A DNA stretch of 64,000 bases from Taenia hydatigena (Eukaryota; Platyhelminthes; Cestoda; Cyclophyllidea; Taeniidae). Position numbers and translations under genes: made by a program. The stretch is taken from positions 23,144,509-23,208,508 of the forward strand of contig JADWOT020000003.1 in NCBI GenBank assembly GCA_036345935.2, written 5' to 3'. Under the pieces are notes generated by a model. It saw only the letters and a list, made by a program, of their open reading frames with translations. It did not search any database and had not been told where the DNA came from. Positions 1-12,200 of the stretch are shown in pieces (the first letter of the stretch is position 1; each line of letters opens with the position of its first letter).

Positions 1-141
1 GATCATTGATGCCCATTTTGCATCGCACTTAGATTTCAAAACTTTTTGTTATGGATATTTTAGGTTAAGAAAGTGCATAAAATCTTGCTGCTTCGAATTT
101 TTGCGCACAGTTTTACGTTCCTTAATAGATTAGCCATTAGA

Positions 142-378
142 TTAATATGAATAGGAACGGAGGCCTTTTGAATAAATGTGTAATTTTACTAGTCCACCAG
201 GGAAGATACGATAGCGTAACATCGTAGTGACCATTTTACCACGATCGGGAGTTGAATCCAGTGCAATGCGTTTCCTATTTTCTAACTCTAGGTTTCGATT
301 GCGGGTGCTTGGTCGTTGTGGCTTCCTGAGGCAGAACATGTACATTTTTAGCAAGCTGAGAAATTGGACTAATGGCAT
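142..378 (-). other. unassigned ORF, possible orphan exon
   Basis: A 78-codon open frame with balanced, basic composition sits in AT-rich DNA. On the minus strand a plausible acceptor (TTTCTCAG near 354) precedes it and a GTAAAA donor-like site lies near its end, so it could be one internal exon of a minus-strand gene. I do not recognise the protein and no second exon can be joined to it. A chance ORF is at least as likely. Confidence 0.15.
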
Positions 379-470
379 GATCCCATGGCGCTAGCCCATC
401 CGGCTAGCGCAATATAACCACCTAAGTGGCCAAAATCGAAACCGGCAGTCTGACAAATAAAGTATTGCAG
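372..470 (+). repeat. degraded TRIM-type LTR fragment
   Basis: This stretch matches the middle of the LTRs found elsewhere in the window: a GGCATG-like box, a CCAGCCCA-like box, then CACCTAAGTGGCC, GAAACCGGCAGTC and AAATAAAGTATTGCA in the same order. It has no LTR ends and is clearly older than the copy at 754. Assignment rests on shared word order only. Confidence 0.5.
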
Positions 471-753
471 CCGTACTTTTGCTGGTCCAACTGCTTCTGC
501 ATGCTAAACATAGGTATTTTGTTACCAGTACTATTTCTCATTTCGTCTTCAGAGAAGCCTTAACACCCTTCATTAATGGGAGCGGAAAGCGAATCATACA
601 TAAAGGGATCTGGTTACGAAATGCTTGACTAGAACCCTTTTGATGACTTCAGTATTGGAACCACAGCCTCTCTCCCCTAACAGTTTTGCAAAATGAAGGA
701 CCACAGCATTCAGTTGGTAGTTGACATTAAACACATTTAAAGATGACAAAAGC

Positions 754-1563
754 TGTAGCATCTCGAGGCCCCTTGAAGGCAAAAGAAGGCAAAATACTAG
801 GGCAGAATATATACGCATTCAAAAGACGGAAGGAAATGATCTGCTGACATGGCTTTGAGGCCAGTTCACGCAAATCAAAGCCATACGGCCACCTCTGTGA
901 CCCTGACCGAAATTGGCACTCCACACAAACAAGGTATTGCATTGCACTTCTTTCCTTTCGAGCGTCTTCCCCGACGCGCCCTTTCCTACACCTCACACGT
1001 CAGCCACCACAACGCAATCAATGCTGCAAGAAGCATTCACGAACTAACCATGACAGTTGCCAACATTCGACTCTATTGAGGCGATGCTTGGCACCAACGC
1101 CAGTGGTGCCCCTCGGCAGTTCGATCGGACTTGCAGTCCCGTTCGGCTTCGGAACAAAGTTCAAAATAAGAGGTCCTGCCAACCATCGGTATGTCCGTAG
1201 AGAGAGCGTTAGCACACCGATCTCCTTAAGCAGGTATACTAAGGGTGATCTCCGGAATGAAGATGGGTAAATACCGAAGGCGGGCGTCGTTCTCAGCCCT
1301 TCTGCTATACGGTGTCAGGGATACTTCCATCTGTAGCATATGCATTACTTTCGCAGCGCTGCAATATGCCACAGGCGGTAGAGATCGAGAAAGAAACCCT
1401 ATAGAGTCGGGTCCGCTTTCCGCTGCCACCAATGTAGCGTCTCGAGTCTCCTCAAAGGCAAAAGAAGGCAGAATACTAGGGTAGAATATATATATATATA
1501 TATTTAACAGACAGAGGGGAATGAGCTGCTGGCACGGCCTTCGAGGGAGCCTCAGGACCCTAC
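754..1563 (+). mobile_element. TRIM-type miniature LTR retrotransposon, copy A
   Basis: The 5' LTR runs 754-1065, begins TGTAGCATCTCGAG and ends TTGCCAACA (TG...CA ends). A 367 bp internal part (1066-1432) follows. A second LTR start, TGTAGCGTCTCGAG, is at 1433, includes an (AT)n run at 1486-1503, and is broken off near 1536. The last bases (about 1537-1563) match the reverse complement of the LTR start, so the 3' end is a fold-back, not a normal LTR. The internal part encodes no reverse transcriptase, integrase or Gag, which defines the TRIM class. It carries a 7-bp hairpin (GGCACCA/TGGTGCC, 1090-1110) and two short open frames that are also open in the other copies (1076-1270 and about 1257-1484). 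Family name by analogy with taeniid TRIMs. Confidence 0.8.
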
Positions 1564-2442
1564 AACGGTGTGAATATAATGATATATAGGTTAGACAAAA
1601 TGTTTATTTTTTTAAGAGATAGAATTGAACAAAAAAGGCGTTTCCTAAAGAAAATAAGCGGTAAACGAAAGGGCATGCCATGTTAGAGCTCCTTGAATTG
1701 TTTGATTCCTAAAATTATCTTTTAATGAAGATGAGCTCGGCAAATGCACTTTAGGTCGGCATTTGGTGCGTAGAATGCAGGCTCTGCTAATGCAAAAATT
1801 TCAGCAAAGTCTATTTCAACGCAGTTTAACATAAAAACGATACCTCGCATTAAAGTAAGTGGGATTAGTTAACGAAATGCGTATCAAGCGTTCTTCAAAT
1901 TTATAAATTTAATTTGCTGCCCTAAAGGGTTTTGGTGGGTTTTATAGGACCAAAAATGCTGTAATGTGTCGAACGGAAGAGTTCATACCGTGTGCTGAAG
2001 ATGTCATTCTCTAAAGCAAATCGCTATTCATAGGAATGCCTGTTTGAATTCAAGCGCTTGTATGTCAACTTAAGTTGCATAGCTTTATGGCCAATTCCAT
2101 TGTAGCGCCCCGAAACTTCCATTAAGATGTCCAGCTTATTTACTTATTTCTATCAAAATATAATGGGGCATGTGCGGAGGCTAGCTCACCAGGCTACGGG
2201 ACAATTATCAAGACATAAGGTAATCCTTGACTGAAACCGAGGGTTAAGCAAGCACCCAACGAATTACGGCTTCGGTTTCCATAAAGGCCCACTTGGTTGC
2301 CCATGGTACCTCCAACGGATGGGCTGGAATCTGAGCTGTGTTAGTAGATCTTGTCCATTCTGCAGACCAAAAAGTGCTACAATATGATGTCTTATCACTT
2401 CTTTTGACTACTAACAGACCTTTTCAAATTAAGAGTTGGCAT
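1564..2442. other. intergenic, no gene seen
   Basis: AT-rich DNA with no open frame or splice pattern that supports a gene. Around 2165-2260 there is faint, uncertain similarity to the LTR middle (GGCTAGCTCACCAGGCTACG). Otherwise nothing recognised. Confidence 0.5.
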
Positions 2443-2630
2443 TATAGCACCCTTGAGACTCCCTTGAGGGCAAAAAAGTCATAATATTATGACAGAATAT
2501 ATATTCATTTAATGGAGGGACAAAGCTGTCGGCACAACCCAGAGGCCAGCTCACACGGCCAAAGGTAATGTGGCCACCTAAGTGGTCGAAACCGAAACCG
2601 GCAGCCAGAACAAATAAGTTATTACAAGCA
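2443..2630 (+). repeat. degraded solo LTR fragment of the TRIM family
   Basis: It has the LTR words in order: TAGCACCCTTGAGACTCCC, GGCAAAAAAG, GACAGAATATATATTC, GAGGCCAGCTCACACGGCC, GTGGCCACCTAAGTGG and AACCGGCAGCCAGAACAAA. Both LTR termini are lost and no internal region follows, so this is a remnant of a solo LTR or a truncated copy lying some 330 bp upstream of the LUC7-like start codon. Confidence 0.6.
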
Positions 2631-2955
2631 TTGTTGTTTGAAGTATTTCAGAACCTATTTTTTGGCTCGCCAAGGAATGCGTAGAATTCGGTCAACTAGG
2701 TTTTCTATTTAACAGGTAAAGTAAGTGAATTAAAGTTATGGCCACCTCGATTGTTAATTGAAATTCCACCAAGCACATCCTTTAAGACAACCCACTAAAC
2801 GCGAAAGTCTAAAACATTAAAATCATTTTTCCGTTTGGCTGTAGGCAAATCAGGATGAGTTTTAAAATCACACATAATAATTGCTACGACACATATATTG
2901 TTTTAATTATCCAAGTTTCAACAGTGTGTCTTACTTCATTAGGTTCCTTCGAGGG

Positions 2956-4262
2956 ATGTCTGCGACCGACCAGGTACGGAGTCTCCTGGATGAGCTGATG
3001 GGAGCCGCCAGAGACGGTAAGAATTAACAAAATAAGTTTTTTTTGTTCTGAGTCTGTTTTGCTCCTGCTAAATATGCAAGGGTTCATGCTAAGTGGAACT
3101 AAGGCAAGGCGTAGAATTCATCGACTGTTACCATTCGGTCTCTCTTACTTTTAAGGTGATGCCATGAAAGTTGTTATTCGGTTGACTTCCAAGTCATGTA
3201 AGTAAATGCCGACTAGGGTGTGAAAATAAATTTCTGCCTGTTTTCTTAACCTTTGCTTAATTGAACACGGTAAACAGGAGGCGAGAAGCGTATCGAATTC
3301 GACGATCCTCGGGTTTGTAAAAGCTTCCTCCTCGACTGCTGCCCACACGAGATTTTGGCGGGAACAGTACGTCGTAATTTTATCCATTAACCTCAAGTCT
3401 AGAGAATGGATCTAGGCGAATGTCCCTACTCCCACGAGGTCGGTCTCAAGTCGGATTATCGCCGGGAAGCTGCGAAAAGGCCATACTACTACGAGATAGA
3501 CGTGAGTTTATCTTTATTCCCTAGACATTTGTATAGGCTTTACGACATTTAGAGACTTTTATCGCTGAGAGTAATCGTCGGACTGAGCATGCCAAAGCCA
3601 AATTAAAGGAGACACAGGAGGAGTTGACCGAAGAGGCTGCTGTACAGGTTGAGAAGATCAACAAATTGAGTGAGGAGATCGGTACAACGTTGGCAAAGGC
3701 GGAGCAAAAAGGCCATGAAGGGCATGTGGAGGAGTCTTTGGAACTGATGAAACGCGTGGAAGAATTAAATGCCGAGAAGGCAAAACACGAGGCGGATTTG
3801 CGGAACGCCATCCCGGTCAGCACGTACCAACAGCAAAAACTGCGTGTTTGCGACGTCTGCTCAGCGTACCTCGGTGTGCATGACAATGACAGACGTCTGG
3901 CGGATCATTTCGGTGGCAAGTTGCATCTGGGCTTCATCACAATCCGAGAGAAGCTGGAGGCGTTGAGGAAGTATGTGGAAGAGAATGATTTGGTTAGAAA
4001 GCAGCGTGAAGATTCTTCGCTACCACGGAGGGAACCGAGACGAGATAGTCGAGATAGGGAGAGGGAGCGAGATCGAAGTCGAGATTGGGATCGCGATCGA
4101 GAGCGAAGTCGGGAGCGCAGGCGACGACGCAGTCGCTCTAGAAGTCATTCGCGGAGTCGTCGACATGATAGACATCACAGATCAAATGGCAGTAGACGCC
4201 ATCGAGACGACAGTCGTGAGAGAAGACATCGACAGAAGAGTTCACGAGCTTATGACGATTAG
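2956..4262 (+). CDS. LUC7L: LUC7-like U1 snRNP-associated splicing factor
   Basis: Exons 2956-3016, 3278-3366, 3403-3501 and 3537-4262 join in phase to 324 aa. Introns are 261, 36 and 35 bp. The start is the first ATG and begins MSATDQVRSLLDELMG, as in animal LUC7L proteins. A CCCH zinc finger uses Cys34, Cys42, Cys57 and His61, in VCKSFLLDCCPHDILAGT...GECPYSH. A coiled-coil middle (about 90-165) leads to a C2H2-like finger (Cys188, Cys191, His207, His213) in the very conserved CDVCSAYLGVHDNDRRLADH. The tail from about 235 is rich in RS/RD/RE repeats, typical of SR-related splicing proteins. By family, it helps U1 snRNP choose 5' splice sites in the nucleus. A 3' splice acceptor (TTCATTAG, ending 2942) lies 13 bases before the ATG. 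Whether it is the LUC7L, LUC7L2 or LUC7L3 orthologue is open, but the finger sequences fit LUC7L/L2. Confidence 0.95.
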
Positions 4263-5349
4263 GTGATGACATTGATATGGGTGTTTGTGGCACTTTTGAG
4301 TAATTGTTTTTTTGTACATAAACGCCGATTTCGATTTATATGTAATGTATATCGGGTCAATACAAGTGCCACTGTTCCTTCGGTTTCTTGATTGCAGGTA
4401 TCGTGGTTTTGTCACTGCATGTGACTTCTCTTGTGTCGCAAGTCATGTTTATTGCATAATATGATCGCGTGCAAATTGCATCTGCTGCAGAATCTCGGTG
4501 AATGTACAGAAACGCTGATTGGCCTGCGAAATAGAAGTAATTGGGTATGCTACTTAGCTTTCTGCCACACTTCCTCCACGAGCATGTTAATCAGTATTCT
4601 AAACCGGAGGGAATATTGTTCTGTTAGGTACAAAAACTACTCAGGACTTCGCAACCCACTTTACAATTCCACCATTGAGCCCTCGAGCGCTTTTTGACTA
4701 ATCTCATCGAAATAGCAGGCTCCTGAAAAATCACTTTAAGGGAGCTGGGGGTTATTAACAATAAACCCCCAGTCCAGGTGACAAAATTTATGGTAAACTG
4801 AACCATCTGAGTGTTATCGATACTATTAACAAGTTAAAGCCTTCAACGCTGCTCCTTCCTCTGGTTATATCATTACATGGTATTACATGGCGCTCTAGTA
4901 GATCCGAAGGTATCCGTAAGCAAAAACTAGAGGATTTTGAAAGGTTCAAATCCCACCTCAAGGGTCGTTTTAAGGGTCTTCAGTTTAGCCTTCACCTTCG
5001 GCCTTTAAATGGCAGCCAAACTTTATGAGCATTTACGAAGTGGACAGTATCGGCGAAATTGCGTGACAGTAAGGGGATGGCCTTTTGTTTTTTACGCGAA
5101 TCATCTTTACGTTATTCGGATTCCCAAGAGAAACCTTGCGGAATGTAAGATGCTATTTGTGCAGTGCAAACCACCTAAATTATAATCGCGATGGGCGCCA
5201 GGGAGAGCATTTTCTAACAGTAAATGATTCTAAAGGGGCATAGCCAGTTTTAAAATTCTATGGGATAGTTTTGATACAGATTTCTGCCCTTATGTACCAT
5301 ATCTTGTACCAACTTGCCGAATGCAAATGCACAATAGTCTTTGGCACCA
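4263..5349. other. convergent intergenic region
   Basis: 3' flank of the LUC7-like gene facing the 3' end of SZT2. Besides the hairpin at 4745-4772 I see no gene. Some short plus-strand ORFs are unsupported. Confidence 0.5.
4745..4772 (+). terminator. hairpin carrying an AATAAA, candidate 3'-end signal
   Basis: A perfect 9-bp stem (CTGGGGGTT at 4745-4753 with AACCCCCAG at 4764-4772) closes a 10-base loop. The word AATAAA spans 4760-4765, straddling loop and stem. It lies about 480 bases after the LUC7-like stop codon, in sense orientation, before a convergent gene. It could be the poly(A) signal of LUC7L or an unrelated inverted repeat. No transcript evidence is available. Confidence 0.3.
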
Positions 5350-6162
5350 TAACTCGTAGGCATGCGCCAGTCATCAGTGCAGTACTCCTCACCCCTTCCT
5401 TTTTACCCATGTCAAAAGGTGAAGTGCAACCGGTGATCGTGATTCCACCCTGTCGGCGTTACGAATTCCATTTCACCTCCAAAATCCCCATAGCCTCTCG
5501 TGAGACTTGTCGCATCTCATTGGCGAAGGCGCAACATGTGGCAGCAGAAGGCGGCGACCACTCAATTCGGTTGACACGTCTGACAATGAATGCACCATAC
5601 TCAGGAAGAGCCTCCATTGGTGGTGGTGGTGGTGGTGGTGGTGATGGTCACTCATGTGTCACCACTACTTTCGTTTGTGTTTAACGCAAATGACGGAGCA
5701 CCCTTGGTCGTATCCACGTCGGGTGAGAAGGGGATGTCGCGGTCGTGCATACGAGGTGAATGAGTCTCATCCACATGCCATTCACTTGCGTGTGATAGCG
5801 AACTGCAAATTCACCAACGTGCACCACCACATGCCTTATGCAAAAACACCACTCATTCCAAGCTCTGCCTGTCGTCTGTTCAGTGGTGAAAAATGGCCTT
5901 TGCATTCCAACTTCTGCTAATCGTTCATTGCGCACACCGCCGAGGCATTAATTAGCCCAAACTCACAAGACTCCGTCTCTGCTTTAAGCGTGTGCGTGTG
6001 TGTGATGAACTATGGACGTGATCGTTCACCACAAACTGGTCACTTAGTGAACTGCGAACGTCTTGAGTCGATACAGCTCGGAGCCGACCAAAAAGTAACC
6101 CTCGCATCTTCTTGCCCTTGCAAGGACAGCACATCATGTTGTGTCGCAGTGAATAGAGAATA
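5350..6162 (+). repeat. approximately 0.8 kb repeat, copy 1
   Basis: Direct repeat of 10045-10722. From about 5553 to 6162 the two copies are almost base-for-base identical: one T/C change near 5896, and two extra bases in copy 2 at the GTGTG run near 5990. Copy 1 holds about 134 bp (roughly 5418-5551) that copy 2 lacks. It contains (TGG)8 at 5618-5641 and a (GT)n tract. The opposite-strand open frame, which would give a His run, and the other ORFs in it are products of the triplet run and have no support as genes. I see no terminal inverted repeats or coding capacity, so the repeat class is unknown. Confidence 0.92.
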
Positions 6163-6287
6163 TGTTTGATTAAGCCAAAATATTCCCCCTTCCTCGTTAC
6201 TCCTTGAGAAACAGCTCAAAATGAAGCAGTAGAAATTGCATCTGCTTTATACAAAATAGCAAATCGATGTAAAGATATAGAAGGTAT

Positions 6288-9200
6288 TCAATGTAAATCA
6301 CGCCACACATGCAGCACCAAAATCTCCACAATAAGCTTCAGCACTGACATTAAGTGAGTGCGGTAGAAGTTTAAAACCATCGCATTGACGGATGAGGTGG
6401 CAGTCGCTGAACTACCAGAAGAAGGCGCTATCGCGGATCCTGAGAGATTACGGATGGAAGCCTCCATGCTATCAGGGCTACGGAACACGGCTCGCATGAT
6501 GAAGTCCTAGAAGGCGTAAAAGATAGGTAATTAAGGCCTCCCTTCTTCACCAAGTACTTACGCATAACCTCCAGGAAGGCTCAGACTCTGTTGAGACTTC
6601 GGCTAGTGAAACACCTTCCACAGGCTGTTTTATAGGTGCCAGTATGGTTCGTAAAAAAGAGGAGAATTTGGAAATGGCTGACGGGGATTGTTCGACTTTG
6701 GTCTCCCAACCCAGACGCGAGAATTGTCTCTGAGTCTGTCGAGATGATCCGCGCTCGCGTCTCCATGAGATGTGAATAAGGCCTTCACGGAAGGAGGGAT
6801 CAATAACCACTAGATGCGTCCACCCAGTAATCGACTCAATTGCACCATCGAACAAAAAAGCAACCATTTTTCCGCCCCTGGAATTGAGGTGATTCACCAC
6901 AGAGGAGGCTAAGTGTTCTCCACTGATGTTTAGCAAATCTAAAAGCCTTGGATCCATTCGAAGGAGGTCCACCTTTAGGGGTGCTGAGTTGACAAGGTCC
7001 TGGAACTCTTCACACGACAATCCACGATGCGCAGCCTCAGGAAAAATGAGAGATACAGCCTCTTGACCGATTTCATCGACTTCTTCGGCAATCGATGGAG
7101 GTGGCGCTGGTGAGAGAGCAGGAGAAAGAACGGGAGGAAAGTACTGGGGGTCGAAGAGGCGATACCACAAGAGGTTCTTGTGACAACTCAGGATGGCCGA
7201 GTTGATAATATGAGGCATGCTGAGATACAAAGCTTGGTGCACGAGTTTCAGGGCGCGTCGAAGCTCAATTTGATGTGAGGGCCAGACACCCAGGTAGGAG
7301 ATCTTCCACCGAAGGCCCGGATCGTGTTTAAGGACTGTCGCTTCTCCTGAGGTTGTTCGAGACATGGTACTTCGACCTTCACCATGGGTGGTACCGGTAG
7401 TTGATTCACCAAGAGCAAAGACATTTAGCGAAGTGTGTCGACAGCGTTGATTGCTGGCCAACGACAGTGGGAGGGCCAAGGATGCGTCGCCTAGGGTAAA
7501 GCGAATCGACAAAACACATTGTAAAGTGTATTTTGGGGAACTCATAGCTATCACCAAGCATGAAACATTATGAGACTCATAAAAACCCAATTCGATCATA
7601 GGAGACGATTTGATTGAAGCATAAAACTCTGCGATCGAGAAAATCGTGGAGAATTGATCAGAATATGCTACTGAAAACGTCATTTCCAAATTCAAACTGC
7701 AATTTATTCCTCAAGGAAATCGTGCAGCGGCGGAGTGGAATATGTGCGGAAAACTACTTTATCGCATTCCAGCCCCAACATGTACCTCTAAGATTGTAAT
7801 CGTGGGGCCGAAAAATGAGCTGCCGAGGACATTTTAGAGCTGACCTGCAAGAACTGGGGCCGTTTCCTGACTGCCTGAACGCACAAGTTTTGGCGAGAGA
7901 GTGTTTAGATCCTTGTCCGAACTCAAACCTGGTCGAATTGCTGGCCATTGGACGGGTGTTTGGTGCTACAGAAGAGGGGACGCACTTTAAGCACAGGAGT
8001 ATAAGTCTTACTAGTATCTGAAAGCCAACTCGGAACCGATGTAATGAAAAGTGAAAGTGGAACTACTGAATTTGGTTGGCTATCGCAAGCAGTATGACAG
8101 CTGCCTTAAAAAATTATATTACGGACTGACTGATTGATCAAATTCCGTTATGTATTGGAGGGGAGGGGTGGTTGAAAACACATCCATTGTTAAACAACCT
8201 GGAAATGTGAACAATCGCGATTGGGAACAATCACATGAAAAAGACTGCAATATTTATTAGCGAAGCCGGATAGAGACCTAAGACAAAGTTGCAGAGCTAA
8301 CAGCATGCTTAGCAGAATGTGGGAAGTCAATTGTGTCCAGCGAAAATGCAGACATCCACTGCTGATCACAGAGGGATTCCCCCACGACTGACTCATGCAG
8401 GGTTATGGAAAGATTTCACAAAGGCTGATGGAATATACAACCTGTAGATTTATCTTTCGCGAGTAATTAGGAGTTGGCACTTATGATTTGAGCGTCGAAG
8501 CGTGTTGTGCTTAGTAGTTATCAAAACTGATTATTTATCCTAAGCATCTCAGCGATTCAAAATATCATACATGGAGGTTTCAGTTGAAATGTCTAATGAG
8601 AAATGAATAAAAAATGGGACACTTAAATCAAATCGAAGATAAATAACTCCGTAAACGTAAAATCAGAATCTCGAGAAGTGTCAAAATCCACCTGATTTCG
8701 GTAGCGAAAACGATATAAACAATTCAACGCGACTACTTCTATTTTTGCGTTTATTTGATGGGTGCGAAATCCTATCCACGGTGGGTCAGAGTGCATCGGA
8801 AGCTTCCGAAAGATGTGGGAAAATTTATTGCAATTCTGAGAATTCAACGCATCCTTATAGGGAAAATGTCTCAACTCTCATGGCGCGGTTTCGTAACTTC
8901 GCCAACAAATAAGGTGGAGAAGGGAGATTAACTCAGATATGACCCAGTATAACCTTGTATATATGTGCAATTCTTCCGTCTTTAGAATTTGACTTAGACA
9001 CTGAGAAAATAAACCAGATGCCAACAGAACAAACAAGAAGTAAAGTGCAATTTTATCATAGTTTAATGACAACGTATTTCAGTTGTCAATGCATGATCGG
9101 ACAACGAGAAACGCATTAAAAGGGAGGGAGAATAAGTCTTGGTGGAAATTTATTCGGCTTGAAGAACAAAAGAATGTCCTGTGACAAGCACTAAAAATAA

Positions 9201-12200
9201 AGCGCTCAAATTAACCACTCTCATGGGGCAATTCCAAATGCGTAGCACCAGGCTACTAAGCGTAGTCCATTACAGGAGTGAGAGCACATCGAGAGAACAA
9301 TACAAAAAAACTCGCAAATACAACTGATAGGATAACGGTTTTCTACTTACAGAGCTGTAGAACCTCCTACGAACTACCTTTATGAAAAATAAAATACATA
9401 TCATCTGGAGTAAAAATGCATAAAAGATATTTATTTAGGTTGAATAACATAACTGGATGATAGCCAATCAATGCAAGAACAGGAATGCAACCAAGGGTAG
9501 AGCAAGTCAGCAAAGTTCTAGCGGAAGAGCAGCAAAACTCAAAAAGCAGCACCGAAGTGAAAATTGGACAAAAGTTAGGCATAGCCCAAACTTACTGGTC
9601 CCTTGAATTCTCTCTTTGTCTGGTGAATAAGAACAAAGAACAGGTAAAAAAACAGATGCATAGTCTATCGGTTCGTCCCAAAATATCTAACTGATTAGCA
9701 AGTTCGAACCAGCAGGGCACTTGTAAAGTCAGGTTATAACATGAGGCATTGAAGAACATTTCAAAGAAAAGATCCGACGTAGTGTAAAATAGCTGCCTAC
9801 TTTTGGGACGCAGTTTTAGGGCTAAAAACGCCCATATTCAAGAAACAGAGAAATCATGCACCTTTGTCAACTTGATTATAAATTCACTTTCATGTGTTAC
9901 CACATGGGAATAGGGGGGTGAATGGGTTTAAGATCAACATTCGGAATTTTACTTACCGAGTCATTAGGCAATTTCCGCTATCAGACTAACGAAACGGTTT
10001 ATGTTGACTTACTATAACTCGCGCCGACTTGTTCAACACATTACAACTCGTAGGCATGCATAAGTCATCAGTGCAATACTCCTCACCCCTTACTTTTACC
10101 CATGTCAAAAGGCGACCACTCAATTCGGTTGACACGTCTGACAATGAATGCACCATACTCAGGAAGAGCCTCCATTGGTGGTGGTGGTGGTGGTGGTGGT
10201 GATGGTCACTCATGTGTCACCACTACTTTCGTTTGTGTTTAACGCAAATGACGGAGCACCCTTGGTCGTATCCACGTCGGGTGAGAAGGGGATGTCGCGG
10301 TCGTGCATACGAGGTGAATGAGTCTCATCCACATGCCATTCACTTGCGTGTGATAGCGAACTGCAAATTCACCAACGTGCACCACCACATGCCTTATGCA
10401 AAAACACCACTCATTCCAAGCTCTGCCTGTCGTCTGTTCAGTGGTGAAAAATGGCCCTTGCATTCCAACTTCTGCTAATCGTTCATTGCGCACACCGCCG
10501 AGGCATTAATTAGCCCAAACTCACAAGACTCCGTCTCTGCTTTAAGCGTGTGTGTGTGTGTGTGATGAACTATGGACGTGATCGTTCACCACAAACTGGT
10601 CACTTAGTGAACTGCGAACGTCTTGAGTCGATACAGCTCGGAGCCGACCAAAAAGTAACCCTCGCATCTTCTTGCCCTTGCAAGGACAGCACATCATGTT
10701 GTGTCGCAGTGAATAGAGAATACTCAACATTTCATTATATTTACTACTCAAAACCACATGAATATGCTTGGTTAAGCTAAATATTCATCGCGAAGCAAAG
10801 CAGTCGAAATTTCATCTGCTTCATACGAAACAGCCAACATTAACCAATTCGTCAGAGCCAATGCAGCACGCCATGCCCCAAACCACCCTGAGACGCCTTG
10901 CCTTTTGGGCTAGGATACGACGAGGAGAAGATTCTGACCTCACCTCTGGACTTCGCATTCCCCTGATGATGTTTTGCAAGGTATACTTATCACACAGTCT
11001 TGACAATTGCATGTAAAATATGAAAAAAAAAATGGAAATAAAACCGATACGACAATTGCCCTGAACTGCAGGGACAGTCTAAATGCTGGACAACGGTTAT
11101 CACAAGTCGTGCAAGGACAGGAGCATCTGAGAGAGCATTGCATCGTCAAGGTCCTGGCCACGGCATCATAGACCTTAGCCTTGATAATGAAATAGCCGTG
11201 GTGGGGAGGAGGCGCCCATCGTATGCGAGTGACTAAAAGGCTAGTAATGCCAAAGAAATAGTCTCAAAGCACACATCGTTATTGTGCTCTTTGAGCTTTC
11301 AGTTTGTGGAAATCTGGCTAACATACAATAAAATACCTCGTTACAGCAGTATTTATCAGCATCAGAAGCCGCTCTGAAATTGCATAAACATTAACAATAG
11401 CAAATCTTTAAAAAGCACTAGAATCGACAGAAGCGTGGTTTGTGACTTACAGGATCTTTAGAAGTTTCCTTTGCCTTTTGTGGCAAAGCAAAAAAGAAAA
11501 AGAAGATGAAAACCTCTTTTAATTTTTGAAAATCTGGCCAACACGATTAGCCTAATAAAGCGGGGTCATTTTATTCTTCGTAATCAAATCAATACACAGA
11601 AAAAGGCAATGAAACTAACATGAAATAGATGCAGAAACGATCCCAGGGGTTAAGGAAGCATTCAAAACGCCAACAGAAGAGCAACACACGCTCCAATTTC
11701 GCGAGTAGAATAAGACTTTAACGCACATTTGCTGCCAGAATCAATTCTGAATCAAACCAATCCTCATTTTTCAACTTCGGCACCATTCACCCCTAATTTT
11801 CTTTAAGCCTTCTTAACCTGATGCATTCGTTTAGTAAACAAATGTTTCACGTTTGTGATGCGCGGACCTAGATACAAACATGTGTGATCGCGATACTCTA
11901 TGCCTCAGGTGGGCAATTTCTGTTTTTTTGACACTGAGTGGTTGTGTTCAACCACCTTTTTGACAAAGTCGTAAGCATTTTAAGAGGGTGAGTCTTTTGA
12001 CTGTGAACAGTGCAGATATCCGAAGGCATCAACGAGCCAAAGGCCAGGCTACTAAAAGAAATTTAGATGATAACTTGCAGGATCTCGTCCTAGAGAAGCA
12101 TTTAAGTTTGAAAGAGAATTTCGGCAAGAGAGAGACGTCAGTCGAAATCGAGGCAGAAGATAATGACGTTATGAGCTGAAAACATTTTTGTTGTTGATAA

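Noticed and set aside
4889..4953. tRNA-like A-box and B-box words (TGGCGCTCTAGTAG ... GGTTCAAATCC)
   Set aside because: The intervening sequence does not fold into a cloverleaf with matching acceptor and anticodon stems that I can see; a tRNA pseudogene or SINE head is possible but not supported.
5473..5655. minus-strand ORF with a run of nine histidines (also at 9986-10213)
   Set aside because: It is the reverse reading of the (TGG)8 run inside the repeat; no splice sites or start context, and the two copies share it only because the DNA is repeated.
5654..5935. overlapping 84-88 aa ORFs on both strands of the repeat
   Set aside because: Preserved because the repeat copies are nearly identical. 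No motif, and openness on both strands suggests composition rather than coding.
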